Shown one piece after another: positions 49,591-61,051 of a DNA stretch of 64,000 bases (positions within the stretch are counted from its first letter, which is position 1; each line of letters begins with the position of its first letter). The notes beneath the pieces are model-generated. The model was not told the DNA's origin. It did no database searches and saw only the letters and a program-made list of their open reading frames with translations. Source of the DNA: Cylicocyclus nassatus (taxonomy: Eukaryota; Nematoda; Chromadorea; Rhabditida; Strongylidae); NCBI GenBank assembly GCA_958299035.1, contig CATQJL010000326.1:4354232-4418231 (forward strand), written 5' to 3'. Both the position numbers and the translations under genes were made by a program.

Positions 49591-49850
49591 GCCTAAGGCA
49601 TACCTTACGCGATTCCAGTCGCTGCGCGATTTGGTACCAGAACGACTGTTCATAAGTGGTCGTCAGAGCGCTCTTTTAAAGGCAGGACTTGGTCGGTTTG
49701 CAACATGTTGCAGAAGCTACGCGTCCATGTGCTGAAGAACCGTGCACGATAAATTTGGAGATATCTGGCAAACTGCTAGGTCGCGTGAACGTTGCGATTT
49801 AGCCGAATCGCGCAAGGTATGCGTTAGGGCTAAGGCCTAAGGCCTCGGAC
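49591..49850. mobile_element. GGCATAC...CGCGATT inverted-repeat element, copy 1
   Basis: GGCCTAAGGCATACCTTACG at the left is mirrored by CGCAAGGTATGCGTTAGGGC at the right, with TCGCTGCGCGATTTGG inside. Relatives lie at 51110-51962, 60333-60554 and 61052-61440. Non-coding. Confidence 0.65.
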
Positions 49851-50091
49851 AGAGTTCAAGCGATTTCATTGCTGCGATTCCCCCAACAAGATGAACAACT
49901 ACTCAGATACTCAGATAATCGCCGGGGGCAAGCGGCAATGCGATTTATGTGCAGGCGGGCACCGGAAAAATAGTTCGTTGATTTTTTGCGGCCCGCTTGC
50001 AGAAATTTGGAAGAAAGTTGGCGAAATTAAAGACGAAAGCTTGAAGAACAATCGCGGTTTCTTTATGGATTAGCTGCGGCGCAGTGGCCGC

Positions 50092-50217
50092 ATTCTCGCG
50101 GACTTTCCGCGAGAATATGCAAAAGTTTCGAGGGCCGCACGGTCCTTTGTGGAGGACCGCTCAACCCTCAGGTACTTTCCGCTGAGAGAAAGTACCTCAA
50201 ACTTGAGTAACTAAACC
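50092..50217 (-). ncRNA. Spliced-leader-RNA-like sequence, copy A
   Basis: Read on the minus strand, 50217-50196 matches the 22-base nematode SL1 leader with two differences (A7 to G, C12 to T) and is followed directly by GT. Then come a perfect 10-bp stem-loop covering the donor (AGGTACTTTC with GAAAGTACCT), a second stem-loop (GGTCCT...AGGACC), an Sm-like GAAACTTTTGC, and a perfect 11-bp terminal hairpin (ATTCTCGCGGA). This is the order of parts in nematode SL RNAs. The Sm-like site has one base off the U-run consensus, so this copy may be inactive. Expression is unknown. Confidence 0.55.
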
Positions 50218-50630
50218 AACGGTGACACCTCTGCCACACAGAGTCTTACCTGCGCTCGACGTACGCCCGAAAATGCCTAAAAAGAGTCCGAGCGCTTGCT
50301 GAAAATTTGGCCAGCGCTCGTTGAAAGAAATTATTTGCGGAGCGCTTGCAGGAAATTTTGTATTGCTGCCCGCTGGCAGAAGACGAAAGTACCGCCCGCT
50401 GAAGGTTTGGCCACGCCCCAAAATTCTGCTGACCGCCTGCAGAAAAGCGCGAGTTTGCGGACCGCCTGCCCCCGGCGATTATCTGAGAATACAGCATTTT
50501 TTGCAAGCGCTCGGCAAATAATTTCAGCGAGCGCTGGCCAAACTTTCAGCAAGCGCTCGGACTCTTTTTAGGCATTTTCGGGCGTACGTCGAGCGCAGGT
50601 AAGACTCTGTGTGGCAGAGGTGTCACCGTT

Positions 50631-50755
50631 GGTTTAATTACTCAAGTTTGAGGTACTTTCTCTCAGCGGAAAGTACCTGGGGGTTGCGCGGTCCTCCACA
50701 AGTACCGTGCGGCCCTCGAAATTTTTGCATATTCTCGCGGAAAGTCCGCGAGAAT
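50631..50755 (+). ncRNA. Spliced-leader-RNA-like sequence, copy B (best preserved)
   Basis: Positions 50631-50652 match the SL1 leader with a single change (C12 to T), followed by GT at 50653. Stem-loop I pairs 50651-50660 with 50669-50678 and so encloses the donor. Stem-loop II contains GCGCGGT and ACCGTGC. The Sm-like site AATTTTTG is at 50720-50727. The terminal hairpin pairs 50731-50741 with 50745-50755 around a 3-base loop. The length is about 125 bases against about 100-110 for known nematode SL RNAs. Of the three copies this has the best Sm site. No promoter element could be confirmed by eye. Confidence 0.6.
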
Positions 50756-51274
50756 GCGGCCACTGCGCCGCAGCTAATCCATAAAGAAACCGCGATTGTT
50801 CTTCAAGCATTCGTCTTTAGTTTCGCCAACTTTCTTCCAAATTTCTGCAAGCGGGCCGCAAAAAATCCACGAACTATTTTTCCGGTGCGCGCTTGCTCAA
50901 AATTCGCATGGCCGCCTGCCCCCGGCGGTTATCTGAGTACAAGTCCATTGTATGCCGAACTTGCACTTCGATTGTGATAGTTACTCATGATTAGTCGTGT
51001 TGGAAAACTATCACAACCGAAATGCAAGAAGATCGGCATGCAATGATATTATTACAGCTGTCTTGTCGCGATCAATCGCGACGATGAATTCGCAGGAACT
51101 CTGCCCGAGGTCTAAGGCATACTTCACGCAATTTCAGTCGCTGCGCGATCTGGCACTGCAACGACTCTTCATAACTGGTCGTACTTTGCTTTGAACTTTT
51201 AAACTTTGCACTTTGCTTGGGCCTGACTTGCTGCATTTGTTACAACTTAAGGAATCAACCCGCCCATGCATCTA

Positions 51275-51863
51275 CTCAGACAATCGCCGGGGGCAGGCGG
51301 TCCGCAAACTCGCGCTTTTCTGCAGGCGGTCAGCAGAATTTTGGGGCGTGGCCAAACCTTCAGCGGGCGGCACTTCCTTTACGGTCGCATACTCTGCCAG
51401 CGGGCAGCAATACAGCATTTTTTGCAAGCGCTTGGCAAATAATTTCTTTCAGCGAGCGCTGGCCAAACTTTCAGCAAGCGCTCGGACTCTTTTTAGGCAT
51501 TTTCGGGCGTACGTCGAGCACAGGTAAGACTCTATGCGGCAGAGGTGTCACCGTTGGTTTAATTACTCAAGTTTGAGGTACTTTCTCTCAGCGGAAAGTA
51601 CCTGGGGGTTGCGCGGTCCTCTACAAAGGACCATGCGGCCCCCGAAATTTCTGCATATTCTCGCGGAAAGTCCGCGAGAATGCGGCCACTGCGCCGCAGC
51701 TAATCTATAAAGAAACCGCGATTGTTCTTCAAGCATTCGTCTTTAATTTCACCAACTTTCTTCCAAATTCCTGCAAGCGGGCCGCAAAAAACCAACGAAC
51801 TATTTTTCCGGTGCGCGCTTGCTCAAAATTCGCATGGCCGCCTGCCCCCGGCGGTTATCTGAG
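51275..51863. mobile_element. Full-length TA-flanked element carrying an SL-RNA-like cassette
   Basis: The element is 589 bases, from CTCAGACAATCGCCGGGGGC to the mirrored GCCCCCGGCGGTTATCTGAG, with TA on both sides. The terminal inverted repeats are about 26 bases. It has no transposase. It is the reference full-length copy against which the composite 49910-50937 can be understood. Confidence 0.8.
51556..51681 (+). ncRNA. Spliced-leader-RNA-like sequence, copy C
   Basis: The leader at 51556-51577 equals copy B (one change from SL1, C12 to T) and is followed by GT. Stem-loop I is identical to the other copies. Stem-loop II is a clean GGTCCT...AGGACC hairpin within an outer GGGGG/CCCCC helix, where copy A has GAGGG/CCCTC. 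The Sm-like site is AATTTCTG, one base off a pure U run. The terminal 11-bp hairpin is perfect. Confidence 0.55.
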
Positions 51864-51962
51864 TAAGAGCCGCGCCTGCTTAATCTGCAGACATCTGGCA
51901 AATCGCCAAGTCGCGAGGATGTGGCGATTTCGCGAAATCGCGAGAAGCATGCCTTAGGCCTA

Positions 51963-54900
51963 AATCTGAATTACAGAGCTTTCCAATGCTGGGCAATGCT
52001 GGCAAAACATGCGCTAAGTCACTTCACATAGCACACACCTGAAGGTGAGCTAAAATGGCAATAATGTGCTGAGTTCGCAATTTCCGTGTACGCTTTCTCG
52101 CAAGAACTGCTCATATCTTCGCCTGCAAAGGCATTTAGCAGATACGGAAGACAGATCTGAAGTTAGCGTTGTACGCTGTAATGTATGGTATGAGCTTGTT
52201 CGGATTGGCCACGTCAGCTTCTGACCATCCTTTGTGAGATGCTGAGAAATTTCATAAAATTCCGAAATGGAAAGGTCAGAGCTAGACGGGCAAACCCTGT
52301 TTCAAAGCAAGAGCTGAAAAATATTGTCTTGTTGTTCTTGGACTCTTTTAATTGGGAGTGATTACCAAATCTCAGCGAATCAAAAAATGAATCTCATGGT
52401 TTTGACTTCAGGTTCCACTATGTTCCACGCTTTCGGAGTGTTGAAGTTAACGTATCATTATTACTTCTATGTTGTAACACTGAACCAATTCCGATGACAA
52501 ATATCGTACTGATAGGTCACGTCAACCAAAGGCCGGAGCTAGCCTAGCCTATACCACTGTGAGGGGCGAATAGAATCCGCAATAAAAAAAAGTTGGGGAT
52601 TTTTAGGTTTCCAAAAATACCTATAAATAGCATGGGAAGCACTGATTTCAATACCATAGGTGCCACAACTCATTTCGGTGTTCTACACCCCATAAACTTG
52701 CCTTCAAAACTCTTAAGCAACCTTTATCGTGTAAAAGCTGGAAAAGGCTAAAGTGCCAATTTAGTAATTGAACTTTTTTGGAAAACATAAGGGCTCTATG
52801 AAAGCTACACTATCGGTATGGTTCCGAGCCCCCGAAAAAGATAGCGTGGGACACATACAAATTGAATTTTTTTTTGTCATTTTAGTGCTTTAAATTCAAG
52901 ACTTTTTCATAAAAGGTAACGTCCAGCAAATTTGAGTATCTGGGCTTGTTGATTTGGAAGTAAAGTCTTCTAATTGTGCCATCGTATAAGCAAGTACTCC
53001 CGTGGTTCATTCATGACTAAGAAATACAACATTAGATCACCGCCTAGTACCGTACTCTTTTCTAATAAAGCAATTACGGTCTTCGAGTACGATAGTGAAC
53101 AGGGTCTAGGATCACCAATAAGCTTGCAAAATGACTTTTTAAAGGCGTGGTAAACCACTTAAAAGCTCAAGTATATACACACAATCTCGATACTATCACT
53201 AAAAAGTCTGTGTCAAAACCTCGTGTTCATATCACCTTGATTACATGCAAAATTTGTTGAAATTTGCTCTGCTTTATTGTTGAAGGTTTTGAGTTGCCCT
53301 TACCGAACCGTCCTCACACGTTGCTCTTACAGCACCGCTAAGAAAGTAGAAGTCAGATCACACGATAAATGGAGAAGTATCATGCAAAGCGTGCAGTACC
53401 TCTATGCCAACACCTGTAATCGTGCTGGACATGTTGGATGTGGAGGAACTCGTTCGGGTTTTCGCCCTTGCTCCGCCCCTTTCAAGAAGCGGCCAATCGC
53501 AGCGGACATGCGCACCAATCACAGATGCAGCGTTATGGCAAGTGAAAAATAATAATAATGTCTTATGAAAGACGAGATATTTAATAGTTATATCCTTGCA
53601 TTGTTTATTTGTGTGCTTACAGCACAATCGCGATTGCACAATTAAGTTGCGCTACGGTCCCGGGATTGTTCCGAAACTCTGCCAATCCGCAGAAGCTCGG
53701 CGATTGAGATGAATATGAAAGTGAAGAATGCTCAAGTTTTTCCTTTGGAAGAACATCTTTCTTATGGCTTGAATTTTTTGCAAGCATTTTAGCGAGTCCA
53801 CTCATTACTCTTCAGTGTGTTGAGTTTTCTAACCCGGTAGCTCCACTGACTGAGAGTTCCACTGACTTTTAACCCTTGGAGAGTTTATGTACTCGTTAAA
53901 TGGCTTTTTTGAACGGTGGTACTTCACATTAGCATCAAAGTGCTTTGGACAAAGAAATGCTCTCATTAATCGTGCCTGCAAGTTGTGTTTTACTTGGACT
54001 AAAAAAATACTAAAAAAGAACGGAACTGCGGCTATTCCAACGCTAAGTGCTGCCGAGTAATAGCGTTTTATAAAGATATTGTTCAGACAGGAAGTGAGTA
54101 TCCCTGAAAGGATTGCTATGCATTTTTTTGTCCGTGCAAAATTTTTGCATAGATTCTCTACTATAAAAGTTAAACGTAAGCAGAAGCTCAACATTATAGG
54201 TAACCTTAGAAATTCCAGCGGAAATATGTATATAAGCAGTTAATGGTGATATCTTTAAGGATTTACATTTACTAATTTGGACCAAAATATAGACCTCGAA
54301 CTACATGATAATCTATTCTTGTGGTTAGTTTGTGAATGACTGTGTGTTTTTGTTCGTTTGTAAGGAGCGCCAAGAGCGTATCAAGTAAAATAAAACATAA
54401 TAAAACTAAAAAATTGTTATAGTTCTATAGAAAGTCATGAAATATAGAAAAGACCTTACATGTCATATATGCTTTGCAGCTACAACCAGGATGTTGTTAG
54501 ATTGGTTGCAGACAAGTAAAGTGGACGATTATAGTAGGTTTTCTTCTTTGAATAAGATTAGAAGGGTCACAAAAACTACGGTGTGACTTGTAATTCAACA
54601 CTGGTTTTTTTCTAAAAAGTGGAATTCTTTCCATGTTTGTCAGCTTTTCTCCTCAAAAAGAACACAATGATGATAAACGATGGAGGTGTTATTGAAGAGT
54701 ATACTTCCGGCTTAGAATTTTTCTTTTCCAAAGCTTCTTAATTTGCAAGTTTTCAGTAGGCTTGAACGTTAGAGACTGTTTACAATGCTCCTCCAACTTC
54801 TCGAACACATTTGCTATGAGTTTACCATTTATCTCACTCAATTACAGAGTGAGCTTTATTGCAAAAACGTTCGCACTTACCAGCCATTTAGAAAAATATC

Positions 54901-55754
54901 CTGAAAATTCACCCTACATATGTGTCAACTCCCATGGAAGAAAATTTCGAATTGTTTACTTTTCAGTAGTTTGCACCGTTTCAATTCTCTCCTAAATCGC
55001 CCGAGCAAACTGGGTGGGTTTAATCTGCTTATCCAAGACTCGTGCAAGAGCAAATTCTTCTAGGCGAATCCACGAATGTAGACCGATAGATGTATCAATC
55101 TAATGCTGTTTCTTGGCTCTAAGGCTTCCTTCCACATGTCAAATAGTAATGATTATCTTGCACGCTTGACGTGTGCATAGCTTACGCTCACTGCATTATT
55201 TTTTGGCCACAAAAAGCTCGAAGGATATCCAGTATTGAAGCATCTGCTCAAGCTCTGTTATTTCTCACTACGATACCTGTTCTAATTGCTTAAGCCATCT
55301 TCTGTCACCGTTACCACAAAGTATTGCCAGTTCAGAGAAAACTTCTTTACTCAATTCCATATTTCGCTCATGTCAGTTTTCAAAATGTTCTTGAACTTCT
55401 TATCGCTCTGAAAGACGTAATCATACAGAAGTTCTAGAAAGTAAGCTCTGAAATAAAATTTGGCATAGTTAAGACTTGTGAACGCTTTTACGACATGAAC
55501 ATGACGTTCTTCACAATTTCATAATGAAATTATCCGATTTTTTGAAAACTATTCATCAGATTTTACCAGCGACCACGTATTCGTGCAGGCCAGAGTCTTC
55601 AGACTTTCAGTATTTTTGGGTCCAAGTCAAGCCAAGAATATGCTCTATTTTGTAGCGGAAGTACTTGATTCAGTTTAAAAAAAAATTATAAGCTTGCCAA
55701 CGCATCCTTTCAATTTACTCCGGCTGCCCTACTATAAACTTTTTCTAATAAATA
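51963..55754. other. Region without a recognisable gene
   Basis: Only short open frames without motifs are present. A GC-richer patch at about 53410-53540 contains two CCAAT-like words and CCGCCCC, but nothing identifies it as a promoter of a known gene. Confidence 0.45.
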
Positions 55755-56424
55755 CCAGGTCGTCCGAAAGTTCTGTCGCTTCATATTCAAAAATTTGTAA
55801 CTTTGCGCCTTCTCAAGGGACTTTTTTGTAATTTTATGCCTTTTGCTTTCAGAAACTGTCTCGCAGATCTTCTGCTTCACACTGGCTGCCGAGTTAAAAA
55901 TGGCAAAGGAAGACCATATAAGCTTTGATCATTTTAATTTACACCATCAAAAATCTGAAATGCTGCAGAAAAACCTAAAATCGTTAGTGCTTAAGTTTTT
56001 TTTGATTTCTCAAAACCGTGAAAAGGTTGTGCTATTTGGACTTTTCTGTGAGAAGCTATGATTTTTGACAACTTAATCAATTTTGACGTTTTCTTTAGTA
56101 AACTCTAGAATCATATCATTCCAGAGAGGTGTCCAAACAGCAGAAAATTTAACATTTGAGAAGAGTAGACCAAAAACTTATGTACTGGCTATTTCAGATT
56201 TTTCTGCAACGTTTCAGATTTTTGGCGGCCACAAAGTGATAGCCCAAATGATCTTCTTCATCCAATTTTATCTCTGCAGAAAGGACCGGGAGAATTTCAT
56301 CAGGATAGTACTTCAAAGTATAAGGTTTCTTCTTTCTGAGAAAAATAACAGAAAAGCAAATCTGTCCAGATAGCGAGAATTTACGAATTTTTGAGAATGG
56401 AACGACAGAGCTTTCGGACTGACC
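55755..56424. mobile_element. TA-flanked mariner-like element with long inverted repeats
   Basis: CCAGGTCGTCCGAAAGTTCT at the left is mirrored by AGCTTTCGGACTGACC at the right, with TA outside both. The arms extend over 200 bases (AAAATCTGAAATGCTGCAG with its inverse). Internal open frames show no transposase motif, so it is non-autonomous. Confidence 0.7.
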
Positions 56425-57525
56425 TAATATTGTAGAAATGGTTCACGGATTGAAATATTATCTGTGCATTTTGGACTGATGGAACGTTTATCTCACGTGC
56501 AGTAATAACTTAATCGTCGCTCTTGGACGTAATAGGAGCTGTGCAATATATAATTAACTCTTTGATATCCGAAATCAACCCACACGCCTCGAAGCCGAAA
56601 GAGCAAAATGAAAGAGAAGCTCTATATACCTACAAAAATAGAAGTTCTCGTGCAAGAAGAGAGGCTCATATGTATCAAATGCTTGCATATGCATAGAAAA
56701 AGAGGTGAAATTCGAGAAGAATCCTCTAAGCGTCGAGAAGTGAAGCAATCTAAAAATCAAGAATCGGTTGGACAACTTATGTGATTATCAAACAAATGAT
56801 GAGCTACATTATACTCTTTTTCTGCTATTTTAAATTAGATTTTTCTTCTTTGTGGGCGCTGCTCCAAATCCGATTACTTTCCCGTCCGCTTACCTAACCT
56901 TTCTTTCGTCATTTATACCCACAGTTGTTTTCCAAACATATAATCATACTGTTCGGAGGGGGGGGGGGGTCTAGGAAATCGTGGAAATTTGCTCAAAACT
57001 GGCTTGCTGACACGCAGAGCGCTATAGTTAGGTTCAAGCTCAGACATTTCTAGCTTCCAGTCACGAAAATTCTTGCTGCTATCTAAAAAAGATGCTTTTC
57101 TATCGCCTTGATTTGATACTTAAGAAGGATCTTTGCTGTCTACAGTTTCTGCCTTTTTTACACTCCGGTAAGCTCTTAAGGCAAAGACCCACTCAGACAT
57201 ACTATAACAAAAAAGAATTGGAGGTAATTACCATAACAATGCTGGTTAAAACATCTTTCATTAATCTTCGGTAATTCACTAGACTGTACGAATAATTCTT
57301 TTTCTAGTGAATTCATAACGCTCTTGTCCCATCATTTTGTTTTTTAACACTTCAGTTAAATGAGTACAGTGTTGTACACATAATCATTCCAGTGGCAACG
57401 TCAATATTTTATTTCTACACTGCTTTACTTTAATCCACTTTTGATATCGATACATCTTTAACACGAACCCATTTGCGCAATATTTTCATATGCTGAAAGT
57501 AAGTTCAGAAATCCTGCTGTGGGCG

Positions 57526-57590
57526 AAGCTATATATATATATAGCTTATATAGCTATATACTTATATAGCTATATAAGTCAAAGCTAATT
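57526..57590. repeat. A/T palindrome of TATAGCTATATA units
   Basis: Alternating TATATAGC and GCTATATA segments form a cruciform-prone palindrome. No further function can be assigned. Confidence 0.7.
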
Positions 57591-57841
57591 CAGCTTTGTC
57601 CCACAAATAAAAGTTAGTGTTACAATTCGCAAATAGTGGTGGGCTACTTTTGCGAAGTGCACAAAAAGAACACAAAGATAGGAATTCTCAAGAGGATACA
57701 AGGACAGAAGTCTGTTAATCTAATTCATTAGAATTTGCCTAAAAACACTGGTAGAGGACACTTACACACCCTCACTTATCACTTCGTAAAGCTCTTCTTT
57801 CTTTCTACTTTTCACCTCTTGCAGTCCTATTCTTACATATA

Positions 57842-58519
57842 CAGGGTGTCCCAAAAAAATGTGAACACGGTTTGATTGTTAATAACTCCCTTGCTTTCAT
57901 GTCCTTCTCCGAGCTTGAGGCACCATTCTATAGAGCGAGGTTTAACTTACATTTACAGTATGGAGCGAATCATCTACCGCTCTTCATTACTGTAGGACTA
58001 CGGTAGGAACTTGGACAAGGATTTTAGGCTATTGAAGGCCACATTCTGCCTCGGAACAAGACCAAACAAGCCAAAAACTTCTATACTACGGTAATGGAAG
58101 CCGCTGATTTCGAATATGAAATTTCCACTTTACTGTGATGCTTCTTTCCAAGGTTATCCCAGGTAAACCGAAATAACTGAATTTCCAGCATTTGTCAGAA
58201 ATGTGAATACACCGTCAAAAAAGCTAAAAACACTCATAAAAAGTTGTGTAATGGAATCAGCGTGCGCAAAAACCCGGGTACACGATTTCTCAGCTTTTTG
58301 GAGAAAATTTTGTCAAATGGCATATTTCACTGTAGATCCACATGCTAGAAGTTCATACCGTAACCCTACAGTAAAGAACAGCGATCGGTGATTCGCTCCA
58401 TACTACAAATCTAAGTTGAACCACGCTCTACAGAATGGCACCTCAAGCTCGGCGAAAGACATGAAAGCAACGGAGTTATTAACGATCAAACAGTGTTCAC
58501 ATTTTTTTGGGACACCCTG
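57842..58519. mobile_element. TA-flanked Tc1/mariner-type MITE with arms of about 170 bases
   Basis: CAGGGTGTCCCAAAAAAATG at 57842 is mirrored by CATTTTTTTGGGACACCCTG ending at 58519, with TA on each side. The arms stay alike inward through GAGCTTGAGG and GGAGCGAATCA. The interior has no transposase. The CAGGGTGTCCC end is typical of Tc1/mariner relatives. Confidence 0.85.
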
Positions 58520-60332
58520 TATTACATTTAATGATCCGCTCAATCTTCAAACATCGCAATGACTTTGAAAAATTTACTAAATGGTTTTGGTCTTTCATCA
58601 TAGTGTCGATAGCTTTTTGAACAACTTGGGTACGAATCCCGTGATCCTGTGATTCCTGTTATCCATGGAGCGCAGAAACTTCTACCGTTACAATGCAGGT
58701 CTAGTGACAAGCAGTATTCCATCAGTCTTTCATTCTGTTCTGCTCGTGACTGGAAAGATGCGCAAAGTGTCAACTTTTATGCGGTTCTCAGAGTTGATTA
58801 TCATCGTAGAGACGTGAGCTTCCGCGCTCTATGGATAACAGTTGAACGGGCCACAAAAATCACAGAAATCTCAGGCACAACAGGAATCAGGAAATCACAG
58901 GAATCACAGAAATCATAGGAGTACACTAGAAGTTAGGGCTTCTCAGGCGTATTAAATTTCTTGTTAAATTTCTCTCGCAGGATAATGCCTGTTAATTCAG
59001 CAACAGGCGTATTTGCATTTGTTTGCTTCGTACATATAAATGCCCAACTTTTCAACCTCTGCTTTCTTTATTTACATCCTCCATAAATATTTCCTTAATT
59101 TATTTGACCTTCTTGTGGACTTTTTGAATACATTTGATCTCATACTTGCAGAAATTCTAAAAAATTTGCAACTCTAAATCATCTAGTCCCGATAACTATC
59201 ATCTCAAATATCCAAAAAATTAGCTTTGGCAGTGTTAGTCTTGACGAACTCTGTTGCAACATAGAATCTTCGTTAATTGAATAATCACATCACTCTTCAG
59301 CTTTTAGTGAAAGCTCAATTAGAATAGGTGTGTTGACGAGGAGGTTCAATTTGCTTTTGATGACACTGCACATGGCACTTGTTTTCAAATATGCCCCTCT
59401 TTTCGTCTCTTCAAATGTTTTTAGTCTTTTTATATGCGATGTTCGATATTAGCAAAGCCCTAGAGTTATTCAGCTTCCACTCATTCGAAAAAAAAATCAA
59501 GCGGATTGTAACTTTCTGACTCGATATCTCACAAAGATGAGAGTGAAATTCAATTTTCAACTTTTTTTGGACTTTTTTGAACTTCAAAAGGACTCATTTG
59601 CTGTTACCAACAGCTGAGATCCACGAAATACAGCTTACTCTTAATTGTGCACTCCTGCTATTCTAGACTAATTCCAGCCAACCACTTCCTTTCAGTTTTA
59701 CGGATTTTCGCAAATTTTTAGTTGTTTATTGGCAGAAGTTGGTGAAAGTTTGACTTAGTTGGCCTGTACCAATAAAAGGTGGTGTACTCTCATGGATACT
59801 GTAAACAGGGCTATGAATTCATAGACGAGCTGTTGATAATTTCATTAGAAATTTTTAACTTATTTTAACTTTTAATTTTTAATTTCAGTAATTTTCTAGA
59901 TACTATAGATACTTTAGAAATGACTCTCCAACGACCAATCACCGAGCCGAACATGTTTTCAGCTTTTAGTAGCCAATAAGTGCCAGTTTTTGTTGGCTCA
60001 CTTCTCAGCTAAAAGCGAACAAAAACAGAAATTGGGCCAAGTGTAGAGGAAATGCTACGAAGTGACTTGTTGGACATGAAAATGTTGACAATTATTTCTA
60101 CAATATTTTTATTTTTTTGTTAATTCAATATTTAATGACCACTGATGGAAACGAATTAAGAGAGATTTTAGTATAATAAAAAATGGTTGTAACAACGATA
60201 TAACTGTGGCTTCCGTTTGCAAGAAAGTTTTGCTTTAATTTACCATCAGAAAAATATTCGAGGTAGACGCTATCAGGGCTTTGAGGTCCTTGAGAGGTTG
60301 TTCGTCGAATATCGAACAAAAGTCCTCATGAA

Positions 60333-60554
60333 CCGGGCATACTTCACGCGATTGCCATCGCCACGCAATCTGGCAATCTGATCTCTTTAAACCCAATCCT
60401 AGCAGACTAGAAACTTATAGTGTGTGTATAACGTTCATTGAACAATAAAATGCTCTATCTTCTGCACATTCAGACCGCACTTTCAGTGACTTATGAACCG
60501 CTGAAATTTTGTCAAATCGCTGTCGCCACTGAAATCGCGTGAAGTATGCCCGGG
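60333..60554. mobile_element. GGCATAC...CGCGATT inverted-repeat element, copy 3
   Basis: CCGGGCATACTTCACGCGAT at the left is mirrored exactly or nearly so by ATCGCGTGAAGTATGCCCGG at the right. It is uninterrupted, non-coding and about 222 bases long, so it gives the cleanest view of this family. Confidence 0.8.
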
Positions 60555-61051
60555 GCTCACGGTCTACCATTATTCTGCCAAAGCATTTGTAATGAACGGT
60601 TGGAGGCTAATCAGACTTTGTAATGATTACTCTTATTTCTTTCCAATCAAAGAAATTTGATCTCCATGCTTCACATGCATACGACTGGGTCTCTGCTGGG
60701 TTTAGTTCTCTAGCTGCATACGCAGAGGTGATTCGAAATGGCCACCAATTGCTATTCGTATATGTTTTATTGCAATTCTACATCATATACCCCTTTCTAC
60801 ACGCAATACCTCACTCATTTCCTTGCTTTTCTGCGCTCCCAACAAAAAGCTCAACAGGAACGAGAATTTTTTTTGTAATATATTCGTTTTTCGGTATCCT
60901 TGATATTATAATGTGAAAGATGGAAAGTCTCTCCTAATTTGAGACAATCTAAAACTCTGAAGATAACTTTATCCTCTCCGAATAATTCTTATTCTCATCT
61001 TGCAAAATTCCAAAAAGAAAGGTTACTGTTTCGATCCCTGGAAGAGAAGTT

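Larger units (their letters stand above)
49910..50937. mobile_element. TA-flanked composite inverted-repeat element carrying two SL-RNA-like cassettes
   Basis: The outer ends CTCAGATAATCGCCGGGGGC (49910) and its inverse ending at 50937 are flanked by TA, the Tc1/mariner-type target duplication. Inside, 49910-50487 is a full copy (578 bases) in reverse orientation with its own second terminal repeat at 50462-50487. The remainder, 50488-50937, is a second copy in forward orientation lacking its first part. The two halves are near-perfect mirror images. Each carries one SL-RNA-like cassette. Confidence 0.8.
51110..51962. mobile_element. GGCATAC...CGCGATT inverted-repeat element, copy 2, interrupted
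   Basis: TCTAAGGCATACTTCACGCA at the left and GAAGCATGCCTTAGGCCTA at the right are inverted relatives of the 49591-49850 ends. The SL-carrying element 51275-51863 lies inside, so it inserted into this older repeat. Confidence 0.6.

Noticed and set aside
50246..51576. Open frames of 90-122 codons in the SL-carrying elements
   Set aside because: The same GC-rich repeat gives overlapping frames in all three copies, which are not conserved as protein; the RNA-like cassette explains the conserved parts better.
53277..53552. 91-codon open frame in a GC-richer patch
   Set aside because: No homology recognised and no supporting splice or signal features; the patch may be regulatory or a repeat.
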